A stretch of 64,000 bases of DNA from Bacteroidia bacterium. Lineage in GTDB: Bacteria > Bacteroidota > Bacteroidia > Bacteroidales > Prolixibacteraceae. Below, one piece after another: positions 53,969-63,048 of this stretch; the first letter of the stretch is position 1; each line of letters starts with the position of its first letter. The notes beneath the pieces were generated by a model. The model was not told the DNA's origin and did not search any database. It worked only from the letters and a program-made list of their open reading frames with translations. The DNA lies in NCBI GenBank assembly GCA_026391315.1, contig JAPLDT010000062.1:1-64000 (forward strand). Reading direction: 5' to 3'. The position numbers and the translations under genes are program-made.

Positions 53969-55990
53969 TTAAGGCTTTGTAACAGTACTTGCATCTAACG
54001 TAACCGCAGCAATTCTTGTCAATGCTCTTCCGTTAAGTACAGCACCGGTATTGAGCGTAATTGATTGATCAGCCAGAATATTTCCGTAGAAAACAGAGGT
54101 TGTTCCAAGTGTTGCTGAAGTACCAACAATCCAAAAGATGTTATTTGCTTGTGCGCCACCTGCCAAAACAATACTGGTAGCAGGATCTGTGGTAAGTGTT
54201 GAGCCCAATTGGAATATCCATACTGCATTTGCGTCACCTTGCGCATCCAGGGTTAAAATTCCATTTGCTCCCGTTCCTGATATTCCACTCGTTGAAGAGT
54301 TAGAATACAGACCTGGGGCAAGGGTAAGACCACCGAGTTGTCCGGGCAATGAAATAGCATTTAATGATCTACTTTGACCATCTATATAAGCTGATGTTAA
54401 GCAGAGTTTTGCAGCGGCGGCAGTTGGAGTTGTAATTTGCTGCGTTCCATTAATTATTCCTGGAGGGAAACCAATCAATGCTGACCCCGGACTCAATCCA
54501 ACATCTCCGGTAATTATTGTAGGACCGGTGCTGGTAATGGTCGAGCCGGCAAGTATAGCAAACGGTGCAGCACAACCAAGATCGATTGCTAATGGACCTG
54601 ATGGAGGTATTATGACTGCCGTAAAGTTTGCGGTGATATTTTTATTCGCATTCATGGTAACAGTCAATGGGTTCGTCGTGCCAGTAGCATCTACGCTCCA
54701 TGATGAAAATGTGTAACCAGCATTTGGCCTTGCTACAAGCTCTACCAAAGCTCCACTTGTGTAGGTTGTCTGATCAGGGTTTTTCAATACAGTTCCATTA
54801 ACTGCTGTTACATTTAATGTGTAGCTTATTGCTGCATAGTTTGCTGTCAACGTCCTGTTTCCGGAAATAGTAAACAAATAGCTTGCACTTGTTGATGCAA
54901 CAGTTGTACCTTCTGTCCAGTTCGTGAAAGTAAATCCGGTATTTGGAACCGCGGTTACAGTTACTGATAAACCTGAATTAAATGTGCCGCCTCCGCTCGT
55001 TGTTCCGCCTAATAACGGGTTGGATACTACTGTAACCAAATATTTAGGTATAAAGTTGGCAACCAGTGTTTTGTTGCCAGCCATTGCCAACTGATAGCTT
55101 GCATTAGTGGATACAATAGTTGTACCATCTGTCCAGTTTAAGAAGACAAAACCAGCATTTGCAACTGCAGCTACTGTTACGGTTGAGCCCTGTAAAAATA
55201 CTCCTGCTCCGCTGGTTGTTCCGCCGAGTAATGGACTGGATGACAATGTCAATTGTGGAATTGTAGTAAAACTCCATACATAATCTACTGCCATTGGTGT
55301 GCCTAGGGTATTCTTTACTCCTGCAGAAATTGTACCGGTATAAACGGTGAAAGGAGCAAGATTACTGGTAGGAGTAAAGGATGCAGTAGTGCTCGTATAT
55401 GAGAATTTTCCAGGTACTGTTGAGGAACCTTGTTTGATGGTAAAGTTGGTAGCCGGCGTTTTTAGCGTTAATGAGTCAATTGGTACGTTAAAAGTTGCGA
55501 CAATTACTTTGTTAAGGAGTACCCCAGTGGCATTGTTTGCAGGATCACTGGTAACCAATGGAGGAATGTCCGTTGCAAAAGACCATACATAATCGGTCTG
55601 TAATGCATTGCTTGATAGATCCCTGGCTGCAGTAGTCACTCTTCCGGTATAAGTAGTGCTTGGTGTTAGAGGATTAGCAGGTGTAAATAGTGCTGTTACT
55701 CCTGAGTAAGTTACTGTACCGGTAACCGCCGTCATAGTATTTACTCCGGCGATTGTGGTCGAAGCCATCAGGGTAAAGGATGATCCTGTAATTGTTGCGG
55801 GATTCATTTTTTCATTGAAAGTCGCAGATACGACCTGGTTGAGAGGCACTTTAACAGCCCCGTTTGCCGGGATTGTTGATATCACAAGTGGACATACACC
55901 CACTGTCGCCTGATAATCATTTTTTTTGCACCCACTGATTAATACAACCAATATTAATGTAAGCGTCATGAATAGTACTTTAATTTTCAT
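53969..55990 (-). CDS. Lipoprotein with Ig-like repeats and a C-terminal DUF3494 (ice-binding-type) domain
   Basis: 673 aa. Lipobox LVVLISGCKK. Two Big_5-type Ig domains (TIPANGAVKVPLNQVVSATF; SDPANNATGVLLNKVIVATF), three ~75-residue bacterial repeat domains (SSPLLGGTTSGAGVF, GFVFLNWTDGTT; SNPLLGGTTSGGGTF, GFTFTNWTEGTT; GYTFSSWSVDATG) and a C-terminal DUF3494 domain (LGCAAPFAILAGSTITSTG, ITGDVGLSPGSALIGFPPG, ILADQSITLNTGAVLNGRAL). Proteins of this type bind ice or act as surface adhesins. Promoter copy 3 is directly upstream. Confidence 0.85.
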   Translation of the reverse strand: MKIKVLFMTLTLILVVLISGCKKNDYQATVGVCPLVISTIPANGAVKVPLNQVVSATFNEKMNPATITGSSFTLMASTTIAGVNTMTAVTGTVTYSGVTALFTPANPLTPSTTYTGRVTTAARDLSSNALQTDYVWSFATDIPPLVTSDPANNATGVLLNKVIVATFNVPIDSLTLKTPATNFTIKQGSSTVPGKFSYTSTTASFTPTSNLAPFTVYTGTISAGVKNTLGTPMAVDYVWSFTTIPQLTLSSSPLLGGTTSGAGVFLQGSTVTVAAVANAGFVFLNWTDGTTIVSTNASYQLAMAGNKTLVANFIPKYLVTVVSNPLLGGTTSGGGTFNSGLSVTVTAVPNTGFTFTNWTEGTTVASTSASYLFTISGNRTLTANYAAISYTLNVTAVNGTVLKNPDQTTYTSGALVELVARPNAGYTFSSWSVDATGTTNPLTVTMNANKNITANFTAVIIPPSGPLAIDLGCAAPFAILAGSTITSTGPTIITGDVGLSPGSALIGFPPGIINGTQQITTPTAAAAKLCLTSAYIDGQSRSLNAISLPGQLGGLTLAPGLYSNSSTSGISGTGANGILTLDAQGDANAVWIFQLGSTLTTDPATSIVLAGGAQANNIFWIVGTSATLGTTSVFYGNILADQSITLNTGAVLNGRALTRIAAVTLDASTVTKP

Positions 55991-56022
55991 TTTTTTAATT
56001 TAAATGATGGAATTTATAGTGG

Positions 56023-56092
56023 TAAAAGTAAGCCCGGCTATTTATTTGAGTGTTACATAATTTGTTGAAAGAGTTACATCATTCACACATTA
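56023..56092 (-). promoter_or_regulatory. Direct-repeat activator promoter, copy 3 (ice-binding-type lipoprotein gene)
   Basis: Half-sites TTACATAATT (56053) and TTACATCATTCACACATTA (56074), 21 bp apart. -7-like element TACTTTTA (minus strand, 56023-56030) after exactly 22 bp. Proximal half-site 63 bp from the start codon. Confidence 0.8.
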
Positions 56093-56100
56093 GCCGACCT

Positions 56101-57387
56101 TTAGTTAATTACACCATAAACGTCTGGTAAAAAGATTACTTTTTTACCTTCAACAATTACCGGATTGTAAACAATAAAAACAGGTACTTTATGGGGAAGT
56201 TTAATGGTTTTTGTTTCTGTGTTTTTTCTGCCACTCTTCAATTTTTTTATGTTAATTTCTCCATTAAGCAATCTATCAGCAAGAACAAAAGGTTTTTCCA
56301 ACCTCACACAGCCATGACTTAAAAACCTGTAATCCTTTGTAAAAGCTCCCTGCCAGCTTGTAGCATGCAGAAATATACTGAATGGATTTGCCAATTCGAA
56401 CTTTATAATTCCCAGCGAATTCCTGCTTCCGGTTCCTTGCCTGAAAAAATAGGGAAAGCTCTTTTCATCATAGGATTTCCATTTTACTATGGATTCATCT
56501 ATTACATGACCCTTGGCATCAACTACTTCAAAATTATTCAGTTCAAGGTAATTTTCCTTTATTTGAACTTTAGGCAAAATTTCCGTCACTGCAATTGAAT
56601 GAGGTACATTCCAGCGAGGAAAGGTTACAACATCCGTAACAAAAGATGCAATCGTTGGGGTAGGAGTCATTTTCTTTCCTACCACAGCCCGCATTTTTAC
56701 CTTCAAAAAATCATTTTGAAAATATCTTACTTCTGTTTCGGGAATATTTACAACAATGCGTTCGAAAGGGTGATTTATAGAGAAATATCTCCTGTAATTC
56801 ATGGCAAGCGCTATCTTTTTATATTTCAGTGAATCCATTGTCCTGATAGAATCGTTCAGAAAATTCTTTAAAACTAAATATTCATGATCTTTACAATCGA
56901 GTCTGGAGACCATTTCGGAGACCGATTCGTGGGATTTTGAATTGCGCAACTGATTGATGTAGACCGAGTCATGAGAAAGACTAACTCCATCGTAATCGAA
57001 TTTGATATTGCCTTGCTGAAGTACTTTGATGAAATTTAGTACAAGACCTGTAATTTGCCTGTCACGTTGCTCTTTGTAAATACTATCCAATGAATTATTG
57101 CTTAGCAGAGCAACCCGAATCAGATTGGATTGAGGTTTGTCAGTTGAGATACCCAAATGACCCGCTGACTCAATCATCAGGAGCCACTCAGTAGCTTTTT
57201 TTTTGTTTTCCTCAGATGAAAACCAAAAAAGCTGCTGATGGTTTTGGAGATAAAAATTTTGAACGATGGTCTCTTCCGGTACAACTGATTGTTGTGAGAA
57301 ACTATTGAAAACAAGACAAACAACTACAAGGAAAGTAAGTAAACACCATTTGATGACGGCAACTATTTTTCCGGCAAAGTACAACAT
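56101..57387 (-). CDS. L,D-transpeptidase (YkuD/YcbB-type)
   Basis: 428 aa. N-terminal signal or anchor (VIKWCLLTFLVVVCLVF). Middle scaffold region, then the YkuD catalytic motif: HATSWQGAFTKDYRFLSHGCVRLEKP (in part) with His and Cys of SHGCVRLE. These enzymes make 3-3 cross-links in peptidoglycan or attach proteins to it. It starts 18 bp after the upstream DUF6600-type gene, so it should share promoter copy 4. A link between wall cross-linking and the secreted DUF6600 protein is likely. Confidence 0.88.
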   Translation of the reverse strand: MLYFAGKIVAVIKWCLLTFLVVVCLVFNSFSQQSVVPEETIVQNFYLQNHQQLFWFSSEENKKKATEWLLMIESAGHLGISTDKPQSNLIRVALLSNNSLDSIYKEQRDRQITGLVLNFIKVLQQGNIKFDYDGVSLSHDSVYINQLRNSKSHESVSEMVSRLDCKDHEYLVLKNFLNDSIRTMDSLKYKKIALAMNYRRYFSINHPFERIVVNIPETEVRYFQNDFLKVKMRAVVGKKMTPTPTIASFVTDVVTFPRWNVPHSIAVTEILPKVQIKENYLELNNFEVVDAKGHVIDESIVKWKSYDEKSFPYFFRQGTGSRNSLGIIKFELANPFSIFLHATSWQGAFTKDYRFLSHGCVRLEKPFVLADRLLNGEINIKKLKSGRKNTETKTIKLPHKVPVFIVYNPVIVEGKKVIFLPDVYGVIN

Positions 57388-57405
57388 ATGGATAGGATTT
57401 AAATA

Positions 57406-58881
57406 TTAATCATTCTGCTTTTTATCCTCTCCGGACCGGCGTTCTTTTGGTTGTTCTTTCGGTTTTTGGTTCTGAGGTTTTACAGTATTCTGCTGTTGCC
57501 TTTCATTGTTTCTTACAGGGGCTGCCTGCTGTGGTTGTTGTGGAGGCTGAGATCTGTTGGTGTTCTCCGGTCTGGTCGCATTCTGTTGTTGCCTTTCACT
57601 GTTACCGGCGGGTGCAGCTTGCTGAGGCTGCTGTGAAGGTTGAGATCTGTTGATGTTCTGTTGTCTCATATTATTCTGTTGTTGCCTCTCGTTGTTACCG
57701 GCAGGTGCAGCTTGCTGAGGCTGTTGAGAAGACTGAGACCGGTTGATGTTCTGTTGTCTCATATTATTCTGTTGTTGCTTCTCGTTGTTACCGGCAGGTG
57801 CGGCTTGCTGCGGCTGCTGTGAAGGTTGAGACCTGTTGATGTTCTGTTGTCTCATATTATTCTGTTGTTGTCTCTCGTTGTTATTGGCAGGAGCAGTTTG
57901 CTGAGGTTGTTGTGAAGGCTGGAACCTGTTGTTCTCCTGTTGTCTCGTATTGTTATTCTGCTGTTGCCTTTCATTGTTATTTACCGGAGGTATGTCGCGC
58001 GACTGCCTTTGCCTGATATCATTGCTGTTTCCCGGATTATTATTCCTAGGCTGAGTGGATACACTTCTTTCAGAAGGACGTTTTACATTCTCCAGATTTT
58101 CAATTCTTCTTGGAGCAGGGTTTCGGTCAGACCCACCATTTCTCACTATTTCAGGTCTATACATTCTTAACTGATCATTGTTCTGATCCCTACCCGGTCT
58201 ATTGCTTTCCTGAATTGTTTGCGGATTAATCCTTCGACCTGTAACTCTCTGTACATCCTCTCTGGCAGGTCCGGTAACGTAAGTAGTATGCCTACTATTA
58301 TCAATATAGGTTGTATTGATCATTGTAGAGTTTCTTATAATCATGGCATGCTCAGATCGATCGACAGAATAATTATAGATATCGCGTCTTTCCAAATCCA
58401 TATCCCTTACAAACATCCAATGGTCGTTGTATCTATTGTATGGCCTACCAAAACTGAGATAGATGCTAATGCCAGGCTCCATTGGCGACCAGCCATAATA
58501 TCCATCTGCTCTTCTCCAGTTCACCCAGGAGGGACCCCATTCGTTGTCGGGTACCCAGAGCCATCCATAATAGTTGTCATAACTCCAGCGGCCATAATGG
58601 AAAGGTGCCCATCCCCATTCGTAATCCGAAACCCAGGTCCAGCCATAGTCGGTAAGTGTCCAATAACCCGCCGTTGAATAGGGGACAAAGTCAGGGCCGA
58701 CATCCGGGATCCAGACATAGCCATAATCTCTATAATCGACCCATTGCCCGTAAGGACTTAAAGCATCATAGAAAACCTGAAAGCTGACGTTCTCCGGCTG
58801 GGCGGAAATCTGTTTTGGATTGATTAATGCAGCAATTACCAAAGCGATAACCATTGCTAATTTCTTGATATTTAGTTTCAT
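57406..58881 (-). CDS. DUF6600-type secreted protein with Gln/Asn-rich tandem repeats (paralogue 1)
   Basis: 491 aa. Signal peptide ends near ISAQ. N-terminal domain rich in Trp/Tyr (FYDALSPYGQWVDYRDYGYVW in part, WTWVSDYEWGWAPFHYGRW, WGPSWVNWRRADGYYGWSPM), a DUF6600-like aromatic-repeat fold. From about residue 300 comes a disordered tail with 31-residue repeats (NNERQQQNNMRQQNINRSQ, then PSQQPQQAAPAG), five to six copies, middle ones nearly identical. Likely cell-wall or surface associated. Paralogue at 61644. Function unknown. Confidence 0.7.
   Translation of the reverse strand: MKLNIKKLAMVIALVIAALINPKQISAQPENVSFQVFYDALSPYGQWVDYRDYGYVWIPDVGPDFVPYSTAGYWTLTDYGWTWVSDYEWGWAPFHYGRWSYDNYYGWLWVPDNEWGPSWVNWRRADGYYGWSPMEPGISIYLSFGRPYNRYNDHWMFVRDMDLERRDIYNYSVDRSEHAMIIRNSTMINTTYIDNSRHTTYVTGPAREDVQRVTGRRINPQTIQESNRPGRDQNNDQLRMYRPEIVRNGGSDRNPAPRRIENLENVKRPSERSVSTQPRNNNPGNSNDIRQRQSRDIPPVNNNERQQQNNNTRQQENNRFQPSQQPQQTAPANNNERQQQNNMRQQNINRSQPSQQPQQAAPAGNNEKQQQNNMRQQNINRSQSSQQPQQAAPAGNNERQQQNNMRQQNINRSQPSQQPQQAAPAGNSERQQQNATRPENTNRSQPPQQPQQAAPVRNNERQQQNTVKPQNQKPKEQPKERRSGEDKKQND
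57514..57981. repeat. 93-bp tandem repeats in the DUF6600-type gene
   Basis: Five units of ~93 bp (31 codons; the first is one codon longer). Units at about 57606-57885 differ by only a few bases, so recent expansion by slippage or recombination is likely. Repeat number is expected to vary between strains. Confidence 0.8.
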
Positions 58882-58910
58882 TTGATAATAATTTGTTTTT
58901 CATTTGCCAA

Positions 58911-58972
58911 ATGGAATACCCATGAGGTTAATGCCATCTCGTTTGGTGATTTCCAAATCATGGCTATTTCAT
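58911..58972 (-). repeat. 62-bp palindromic repeat, copy C (diverged)
   Basis: Plus strand begins ATGGAATACCCA and ends TGGCTATTTCAT, with centre CTCGTTTGGTGAT. On the minus strand its orientation relative to the downstream gene equals that of copy B. It lies 30 bp before the DUF6600-type start codon and between that gene and its activator site (59020-59087). Confidence 0.7.
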
Positions 58973-59019
58973 GTTAATAAGATTTACTAACGGGCTAACC
59001 GCAGATTTTTTTAATCGCA

Positions 59020-59087
59020 TAAAGGTAGGAGCACACCCGAAGTCAATGGTTACACAATTCCTGAAAAGAATTACATCATTCACATAT
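59020..59087 (-). promoter_or_regulatory. Direct-repeat activator promoter, copy 4 (DUF6600 + L,D-transpeptidase)
   Basis: Half-sites TTACACAATT (59050) and TTACATCATTCACATAT (59071), 21 bp apart. -7-like element TACCTTTA (minus strand, 59020-59027) after exactly 22 bp. 169 bp upstream of the start codon, farther than in other copies because a palindromic repeat lies in between. Confidence 0.78.
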
Positions 59088-59092
59088 CCATC

Positions 59093-61615
59093 TTAGAATT
59101 TAACCTTCTTATAAAAAATTGTCTTGGTAATTTCTGCCGCTGCGATGTAAAACACGACAATCAACATCAGAAGCAGATAGGTTGAAAGGGAGAGTGGGCT
59201 GAATCCAAAAATTGTTCCAAGAGGGGTGAAGGGTAGTATCAGGGTAACAACAGCAATTGACAATGTTGCTATCAACAGATATTTTCCAGGTCGGCTCCTG
59301 AAGAAGGGTTTTCTGCTTCGGATAACAAGTACAATGATCGATGCAGAGATAACAGATTCCAAAAACCATCCAGTCCTGAATTGGCCTTCATTGGCATGGA
59401 GTATTAGCAAAAGTAACCCGAAAGTCAGGTAATCAAATACGGAACTTACCAGCCCAAAGGTAATCATGAACATACGAATAGCCTTGATGTCCCAGCGTCT
59501 TGGATAATTAATCATTTCCTCATCAACATTGTCTGTAGCAATGGTCATCTCAGGAAAGTCTGTCATCAGGTTGGTGAGTAGAATCTGTTTGGGCAATAAT
59601 GGAAGAAATGGAATAAACAGAGACAATCCAGCCATGCTGAACATATTTCCAAAATTGGCGCTGGTTGCCATGAATACATACTTTAGCGTATTGGCAAAGG
59701 TTGTTCGTCCTTCTCTCACGCCTTCGACAAGTACACTCAGATCCTTTTCGAGCAATACAATATCGGCAGCATCTTTTGCAACATCTGCCGCAGTATCTAC
59801 CGAAATTCCAACATCTGCAGCATGAAGAGCGGAGGCATCATTGATCCCATCACCCATGTATCCGACCACGTTACCGGCCTTTCGCATGGCTATGATAATA
59901 CGTTCTTTTTGATTGGGTTCTATTTCAGCAAATACATCCACTCCGCCCACACTTCTGAGCAATGCGGCATCGCTCATTTGATGGAGTTCAGGACCAGTGA
60001 GGATGCTGGTATCTGACAGTCCCATCTTTTTACTCAGACTGGCTGCCACAAGATGGTTATCACCTGTGATAACTTTGAGCGAAACACCCATTTTCCGCAG
60101 GATAACAATTGTATCGGCGATATTCGCCTTGGGCGGGTCAAAAAGGGTAAGAAATCCTAAGAAAGTCATATCCTTCTCATCATCTTTGTTAATGGGCGAT
60201 TCAGATGACAGGTTTTTGTAGGCAATTCCAATCGTGCGAAAGCCATCATTGCTAAATGCTTCGAAGTGGTTCTGAATCTGTTTCTGCAACGATGCTATTT
60301 TAACCACACTTCCTTCTTTAATTTCCACAGATGAACAGACATTCAGTATATTAGACAAGGCGCCTTTGGTTACCATCAAATGTGAATCTCCTTGCTTAAC
60401 GGATACGCTTAGGCGTTTCCGAAGAAAATCATAGGGAATTTCGTCATGCTTCTTATACCCCTTAATGTCTATCTTCCGAAAGTTTAGGATGGCTTCATCG
60501 ATAGGATTTGTGAATCCTGTTTCAAATGAAGCGTTTAGGTAAGCAAAAAGGAACGCTTTTTCGCTCGCATCTCCGTTCACATCGAGTGCAGATTCTACCT
60601 TTACCGTTCCTTCCGTAAGCGTGCCGGTTTTATCAGAACAGATGATATTCATGCTGCCAAAGTTTTCAATTGAGGCAAGCCGTTTAACAATGACTTTCTT
60701 CGCCGCCATCTTCTTGGCGCCATGAGCAAGGTTGATGCTGATGATGGCGGGCAATAGCTGTGGCGTTAAACCAACTGCAAGCGCAAGTGAAAATAGAAAA
60801 GCCTCAAGGACAGGCCGGTGCAAATAAACATTGATAGCAAATATGAGTATAACCAACACCAGGGTAACTTCTCCGAGAAAATAACCAAATCGACGGATAC
60901 CGCGTTCAAATTCTGTTTCAGGCGCTTTAAGCTTGAGTCGTTCTGATACTTTGCCAAATTCAGTATTTGTGCCGGTAAGCGTAACCAGGGCTTTTGCATT
61001 CCCGCTCACCACATGCGTACCCATCCAAACCGAATTTGATCGTTTAGCAAGGGGTGTACCGGCAGGTAATACGGAAATTTCCTTTTCTGCAGGAAAAGTT
61101 TCTCCTGTCAGCATAGCCTCATCCACAAAAAGATCTTTCGATTCAAGAATCAGGCAGTCACCCGGAACAATGTCGCCGGCATTCAGAATAACGATGTCAC
61201 CCGGAACAATGGCTTCTACCGGAATTTCCACCTCTTTTCCATCGCGAAGAACAGCCGCTTTAATTTGCACCAGGGCAAGCAATTTTGCTACCGCATTGGA
61301 GGCACTGTACTCTTGCCAAAAACCAAGAAGTCCGCTAACAATGACGATGCTGAGAATAATGGAAGCATCAACAAAGTTGTGCAAGAACAATGACAAACCA
61401 GTAGCTCCCAAAAGAATGAGAATGATTGGACTTTTAAACTGGCCGATAAGAAGCGTAAATGCACCCGATTGTTTCTGGGGTTTCAGACTATTGGCACCAT
61501 AGCTTGCGAGCCTTTTTTTTGCTTCAGCGGTTGTAATGCCGCTGATTGTAATCTGAAGCTTGTTAAGTAATTCGGATGCGGAGATGCTCCAAAAGGACGA
61601 CAAGTTTTGATCCAT
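59093..61615 (-). CDS. mgtA: Magnesium-translocating P-type ATPase
   Basis: 840 aa. P-type ATPase with phosphorylation motif SDKTGTLTEG, TGE-type actuator LTGETFPAEKE, hinge GYMGDGINDASALHAADVGISVDTAADVAKDAADIVLLEKDL (in part) and NPIDEAI. The N-terminal cation ATPase segment (KRLASYGANSL) and the MgtA-like NLMTDFPEMTIATDNVD support Mg2+ uptake. It follows the second DUF6600-type gene by 28 bp, so it is probably expressed from promoter copy 5. Confidence 0.92.
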   Translation of the reverse strand: MDQNLSSFWSISASELLNKLQITISGITTAEAKKRLASYGANSLKPQKQSGAFTLLIGQFKSPIILILLGATGLSLFLHNFVDASIILSIVIVSGLLGFWQEYSASNAVAKLLALVQIKAAVLRDGKEVEIPVEAIVPGDIVILNAGDIVPGDCLILESKDLFVDEAMLTGETFPAEKEISVLPAGTPLAKRSNSVWMGTHVVSGNAKALVTLTGTNTEFGKVSERLKLKAPETEFERGIRRFGYFLGEVTLVLVILIFAINVYLHRPVLEAFLFSLALAVGLTPQLLPAIISINLAHGAKKMAAKKVIVKRLASIENFGSMNIICSDKTGTLTEGTVKVESALDVNGDASEKAFLFAYLNASFETGFTNPIDEAILNFRKIDIKGYKKHDEIPYDFLRKRLSVSVKQGDSHLMVTKGALSNILNVCSSVEIKEGSVVKIASLQKQIQNHFEAFSNDGFRTIGIAYKNLSSESPINKDDEKDMTFLGFLTLFDPPKANIADTIVILRKMGVSLKVITGDNHLVAASLSKKMGLSDTSILTGPELHQMSDAALLRSVGGVDVFAEIEPNQKERIIIAMRKAGNVVGYMGDGINDASALHAADVGISVDTAADVAKDAADIVLLEKDLSVLVEGVREGRTTFANTLKYVFMATSANFGNMFSMAGLSLFIPFLPLLPKQILLTNLMTDFPEMTIATDNVDEEMINYPRRWDIKAIRMFMITFGLVSSVFDYLTFGLLLLILHANEGQFRTGWFLESVISASIIVLVIRSRKPFFRSRPGKYLLIATLSIAVVTLILPFTPLGTIFGFSPLSLSTYLLLMLIVVFYIAAAEITKTIFYKKVKF

Positions 61616-61643
61616 AATTTCTCACATTACTGGTTTTGTTTAT

Positions 61644-62954
61644 CTATGGCTTTGATTCTTTTTGTTGTTCTTTCCTGTTATTTTGAGGTTTCTCACTGTT
61701 CTGCTGCTGTTGTTTTGCATTGTTGTTGGCTGGTGTCGCATTCCTTTGCTGTTGTACTGGTTGTTGTACAGGCTGAACCCTGTCATTATTTTGCGGCCTT
61801 GCAGTATTTGGTTGCTGTTGTCTTCCATTATTATTGGCTGGTGTTGCATTCCTTTGCTGTTGTTCTGGTTGTTGTGCCGGCTGAATCCTGGTGTTATTTT
61901 GCGGTCTTGCAGTATTTGGCTGCTGTTGCCTTTCCTTATTATTGGCCGGAGTTACATTTCTTTGCTGTTCTGCAGGTTGTTGTGTTGGTTGAACCCTGGT
62001 ATTATTTTGCGGCCTTACAGTATTTGGTTGCTGTTGTCTTTCCTTATTATTGGCCGGAGTTGCATTCCTTGGCTGTTGCTCAGGCCGTACCCTCGTATTG
62101 TTGTTGTTCTGAGGGCTTGTATTCCCAGGTTGAGTGGTCATCTTTCGTTCCTCAGGTCGTTTCACATCCTTCAGGTTGGTTATCCTGGATGGTTTATATT
62201 CCCTGTTATTGCTTTTATTCACCTGAGGTCTGTAAATCTGCAACAGGCCATTGTTCATCTGTTGTCCCGGTCTGCTATTTTCACGAATAGCAACAGGAAT
62301 AATCTTTCTGCCGGTAACTTTTTGAACATCAGCTCTGGCCGGCCCGGAAACATAGGTAGTATGCCGACTATTATCAATATAAGTTGTATTAATCACCGTT
62401 GAGTTTCGAACGATCCGGTCATGATCAGTTCGATTGACATAATAGCGATTGATATCGGATCTTTCAAAATCCCTGTCTCTCACAAACAACCAGTGATCAT
62501 TGTTGCTGTTGTATGGTCTGCCAAAACTGATACTGATACTAATCCCCGGCTCCATTGGAGACCAGCCATAATAGCCATCGGCTCTTCTCCAATTCACCCA
62601 TGATGGACCCCATTCATTGTCTGGCACCCAGAACCAACCATAATAATTATCATAATCCCATCGACCATAATGAAAAGGCGCCCATCCCCATTCGTAATTT
62701 GACACCCAGGTCCAGCCATAGTTAGTCAATATCCAATGACCTTCTGTTGAATAAGGAACAAAGTCCGATCCTGCATCAGGAATCCATACATAACCATATT
62801 TTGGATAGTCTACCCATTCGCCGTATGGACTTAATTGATCATAAAAAACCTGGTAACTCACATTGGCATGTTGTGATGATGCATGTTTTGGAAATATTAC
62901 CGAAGATGTAACAAACATTAGTAAAACTACTAATCGCTTAATGTTTCTTTTCAT
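61644..62954 (-). CDS. DUF6600-type secreted protein with tandem repeats (paralogue 2)
   Basis: 436 aa. Signal peptide, then a Trp/Tyr-rich domain nearly identical in pattern to the 57406 protein (WTWVSNYEWGWAPFHYGRW; WGPSWVNWRRADGYYGWSPM). The tail has three 36-residue repeats (PANNKERQQQPNTARPQNNT) different from the paralogue, so the tails diverged after duplication. It stands before mgtA, as the other copy stands before an L,D-transpeptidase gene. Confidence 0.72.
   Translation of the reverse strand: MKRNIKRLVVLLMFVTSSVIFPKHASSQHANVSYQVFYDQLSPYGEWVDYPKYGYVWIPDAGSDFVPYSTEGHWILTNYGWTWVSNYEWGWAPFHYGRWDYDNYYGWFWVPDNEWGPSWVNWRRADGYYGWSPMEPGISISISFGRPYNSNNDHWLFVRDRDFERSDINRYYVNRTDHDRIVRNSTVINTTYIDNSRHTTYVSGPARADVQKVTGRKIIPVAIRENSRPGQQMNNGLLQIYRPQVNKSNNREYKPSRITNLKDVKRPEERKMTTQPGNTSPQNNNNTRVRPEQQPRNATPANNKERQQQPNTVRPQNNTRVQPTQQPAEQQRNVTPANNKERQQQPNTARPQNNTRIQPAQQPEQQQRNATPANNNGRQQQPNTARPQNNDRVQPVQQPVQQQRNATPANNNAKQQQQNSEKPQNNRKEQQKESKP
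61734..62057. repeat. 108-bp tandem repeats in the second DUF6600-type gene
   Basis: Three units of 36 codons coding for PANNxxRQQQPNTxRPQNN-type peptide, followed by a partial fourth copy to the 3' end. Confidence 0.8.
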
Positions 62955-63048
62955 GATGATTGGAATTTAAATGCTCTTATAGTATTGGAATATAAATAGA
63001 AAGGATACAACCCTTCTATACTTTTACCCGCGTACAGATAGATTTGCT

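Noticed and set aside
58219-58677. 152-aa plus-strand open frame opposite the DUF6600-type gene
   Set aside because: Antisense shadow of the Trp/Tyr-rich coding domain; the minus-strand protein has a signal peptide and a paralogue, which settles the coding strand.
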